Made by a program: the position numbers and the translations under genes. From Algibacter sp045066735 (GTDB lineage: Bacteria; Bacteroidota; Bacteroidia; Flavobacteriales; Flavobacteriaceae), in the NCBI RefSeq assembly GCF_045066735.1, contig NZ_JBISHH010000007.1:124001-188000 (forward strand): 64,000 nucleotides of DNA, in the 5' to 3' direction. Position 1 is the first letter of the stretch; the number at the start of each line of letters is the position of its first letter. A model generated the notes under the pieces. That model ran no database searches and was not told the DNA's origin. It worked only from the letters and a program-made list of their open reading frames with translations. Positions 61,809-64,000 of the stretch are shown in pieces.

Positions 61809-61882
61809 TGTGTTAAGTTTTACAGAACAAATTTATGGATGTATTTTCATTTAAAACCTTACATTTATCATGTCTTTTAAAG

Positions 61883-64000
61883 TTAAAACTTGTAAGTGTA
61901 TCCTAAACGAATAACTTGAGTTTCGTAATAGTTGTTACTCGTGTAACTAAAATCTAGCCCGTTAATTTCTTTTCTAACTACCATGGTATTTAAAAGATCT
62001 GTTACGTTTAAAAAGATTTCACCCTTGTTTTTTTGAATAGATTTTTTAATGCCTAAATCGATACCAAATTGTGATTTTGTTTTTCCCTGAGGAATAATAT
62101 CTGGAGCAAAATAACTAGCCGTAAGTTGAGCATTTAGATTTTGGGAGAACTTAAGGGTGTTATTTAATTTTATTGTGCCAGAAGTCATTTTTTGTTTGTC
62201 GGCTGAAAAAATATTTTCACTTGGATAAAGGTTAGTAACAGAAAAGGCATCTATAGTATTATTATAGATATTCGCATTTAAATTAAAAGTATAACTTTCT
62301 GAGACTTCTTGGTCGTAAACTAGTTCTACACCATTGTTAGTACTTTTTCCTGCATTTTGAAAAATGGCATAAATAATGGGGTCGTTATCTACGATACTCG
62401 AAATTCTCGTAATGGTGCCGTTAGCAAAACGGTGATAAATTGCGGTATACAAACTACTTTTTTTCCAAGAGTGTTTATACCCTAACTCTAATATATTTGT
62501 GAACTGAGGACGTAAGTTCGGGTTGCCTACTTTTACTATTTCAGCGTCGTCGTATTTCGGGAATATACGAATGTCTACTTCATTTGGTCGGTCTACTCTG
62601 CGGTTGTAGAAAAAAGAAATTTTGTTGTATTCATCTATTTTTTTTGCCAATCTCAGGTTCGGAAAAGGTTCAAAATAGTTGTATCCACCACTTTCGTATG
62701 TGTTATGCTCAGGGTTTACTTGGTAGTTTAAATCTACATATTCAATGCGCAAACCAATTTCGGCTTCGTATGTCTCATTTTCAAAAATATAATTACTATA
62801 AACAGCAGGAATAAGTTCTTTATACTCAGCTTTACCTCCAGCTTCAATATCTAATGGTGTGTTTGTACCAGGAAAGAATTCCATGTTTATTGGTATATTT
62901 CTTTTTCTCAGTTTTAAACCGGTTTCTAGTTTTCCATACTTTAAAGGTTTTACATAATCTATATTAAAATCGTAAACCTGTTCGTCTGAAAGGAGTTTAA
63001 AAGAGTTTTTGCTAACGGGTTCGTTTGGTAAAATATTATCGAAAAAATACTTTTCATCTTCACGATGAAAGGTGTAATTAAAACCAAATGTTATTTTATG
63101 TCCGGCTTCCTTAAATTTATGCATATAGTTAGCTGTTGCCATTGCTGTTATTTTTACTTCGTCTTCAAGAAATTGCCATAGTCTAAGGCGTTCTGTTAAA
63201 TCGGCATTAAAAAAAGGTTGGTCACCTTTATCAATAATAACTTCGGTGCCATATAACCCCGAAACCGTCAAGCTGTTCTTGTCATTAATATTCCAATCGA
63301 ATCCCGATTTTAGCGTGGTAAACTTCGTGTCGCGATTTCGTTTAGATTGTTGTTTGATAATGGCGCCATCATTATAATTGCGAGTAACAAATTCGTTTTT
63401 ATTTAAAGTTTCAGTATATAAATAATCACCTTGAAAAAAAATGTTGAGTTGGTTTTTTCTATAGTTTAATGATAGAGATGGATTTAATTTAGGTGTTATT
63501 TTGTACTGCGGACGAATATCCGGTAAGTTTTTCTTGCGTTCCCATAAAGCTCCTAAACCACCCGTAAAACCAATTTTCCCGTTAAAGCCTTCTGCTTTGT
63601 TTTTTTTATATATTATATTGATAATACCTCCGTTTCCGTTGGCATCATATTTAGCCGATGGGTTATTTATTACTTCAATGCGTTCTATGGCAGATGATGG
63701 AATGTTGTCTAAACCCGACTGGTTTCCGAACCCAGTAAGAGCTGTTTGCTTACCATCGATAAGTATAATAATTTGATCGTTTCCACGAAGTTTTATTTTG
63801 CCATCTTGTACTGATACACTTGGTAAATTTTGCATAGCTTGTAAAACCGATCCTCCATTTTGATTAATATTATCTTTTAAAGAATAGGTTTTTTTGTCCA
63901 TTTTAGAACTTAAACCATTTTGTTCACTTGTTAGAATTACTTCGTCTAAGGCGGCAATATCTTCTTTTAATAAAATAGTTTTAATGTTTAAGTAAGCAGA
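61883..64000 (-). CDS. TonB-dependent receptor / outer-membrane barrel protein, partial at 5' end
   Basis: The frame stays open to the right edge, so the first Met in view (63901) is not the start. At the edge it reads AALDEVILTSEQNGLSS, the usual link between an N-terminal CarboxypepD_reg domain and the plug, followed by VLQAMQNLPSVSVQDGKIKLRG, IDGKQTALTGFG and IERIEVINNPSAKYDANGNGGIINI (plug end). The rest is a barrel ending in VIRLGYTYKF. This is the OMP_b-brl_3 type of receptor common in Bacteroidota, often with unknown ligands such as siderophores, metals or peptides. At least 705 codons are present. It lies 74 bp upstream of the carbonic anhydrase gene. Confidence 0.88.
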   Translation of the reverse strand, partial: SAYLNIKTILLKEDIAALDEVILTSEQNGLSSKMDKKTYSLKDNINQNGGSVLQAMQNLPSVSVQDGKIKLRGNDQIIILIDGKQTALTGFGNQSGLDNIPSSAIERIEVINNPSAKYDANGNGGIINIIYKKNKAEGFNGKIGFTGGLGALWERKKNLPDIRPQYKITPKLNPSLSLNYRKNQLNIFFQGDYLYTETLNKNEFVTRNYNDGAIIKQQSKRNRDTKFTTLKSGFDWNINDKNSLTVSGLYGTEVIIDKGDQPFFNADLTERLRLWQFLEDEVKITAMATANYMHKFKEAGHKITFGFNYTFHREDEKYFFDNILPNEPVSKNSFKLLSDEQVYDFNIDYVKPLKYGKLETGLKLRKRNIPINMEFFPGTNTPLDIEAGGKAEYKELIPAVYSNYIFENETYEAEIGLRIEYVDLNYQVNPEHNTYESGGYNYFEPFPNLRLAKKIDEYNKISFFYNRRVDRPNEVDIRIFPKYDDAEIVKVGNPNLRPQFTNILELGYKHSWKKSSLYTAIYHRFANGTITRISSIVDNDPIIYAIFQNAGKSTNNGVELVYDQEVSESYTFNLNANIYNNTIDAFSVTNLYPSENIFSADKQKMTSGTIKLNNTLKFSQNLNAQLTASYFAPDIIPQGKTKSQFGIDLGIKKSIQKNKGEIFLNVTDLLNTMVVRKEINGLDFSYTSNNYYETQVIRLGYTYKF

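Overview
The window looks like chromosome of a marine member of the Flavobacteriaceae (phylum Bacteroidota); I cannot fix the genus. The evidence is the low G+C content, a SusC/SusD pair, type IX secretion and gliding genes (porU, porV, gldJ and a gldF-gldG fusion), many short secreted proteins with signal peptides or lipoboxes, promoter matches to the Bacteroidota pattern (TTTG or TTG, about 16-20 bp, TAnnTTTG), and sodium-linked transport (NhaD and a sodium:solute symporter). I see no phage, insertion sequence or CRISPR array. Most of the window is core genome, with one striking accessory-type operon.

Layout. 1-2.4 kb (minus): a membrane iron-sulfur protein that runs off the left edge and an FAD oxidoreductase. 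2.6-9.8 kb (plus): cell-envelope proteins (DUF547, a beta-barrel, a GH113-like lipoprotein, an Omp85 protein, and an EF-hand/YHYH lipoprotein). 9.8-10.3 kb: a possible small gene between two strong hairpins. 10.4-16.3 kb: pyruvate carboxylase, a phosphoesterase and a carboxypeptidase-regulatory-domain protein. 16.5-30.4 kb (minus): a tightly packed 14-gene operon built around the arsenosugar radical SAM enzyme ArsS. 30.5-39.1 kb: acyl-CoA dehydrogenase, anmK, an amino-acid dehydrogenase, nhaD, exbB-exbD-tonB and folC. 39.1-41.6 kb: two identical tRNA-Val genes, a PAS-LuxR regulator and murF. 41.7-48.8 kb: gldJ divergent from porU-porV. 48.9-64 kb: an M48 peptidase, two acetyltransferases, tRNA-Gly, dnaN, the gldF-gldG fusion, a SAM-hydrolase family gene, phoH, purC, a nucleotidyltransferase-GHMP kinase fusion, a HAD phosphatase, an alpha-carbonic anhydrase, and a TonB-dependent receptor cut by the right edge.

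The 16.5-30.4 kb operon is the most interesting part. ArsS, the AhpD-like protein, two DUF2064 proteins and a family-2 glycosyltransferase are hallmarks of arsenosugar biosynthesis. Here they are joined, mostly with 4-16 bp overlaps, to a purine nucleoside phosphorylase, a metallophosphoesterase with an altered first motif and many cysteines, a secreted rhodanese, a fatty-acid-hydroxylase family membrane protein, a DUF547 protein, a 67-residue membrane protein, a sodium symporter and a SusC/SusD pair. A coherent reading (inference) is: ArsS makes a dimethylarsinoyl-deoxyadenosine, the phosphorylase removes adenine, the glycosyltransferases and phosphatase build the sugar, and the envelope genes move or modify the product. 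No arsenite methyltransferase (ArsM) is visible in the window.

Smaller signals are two copies of a roughly 100-bp element with GCGTTA/TAACGC ends, a recurrent CGCTTTCGCG(GA) motif, and a 29-bp perfect inverted repeat.
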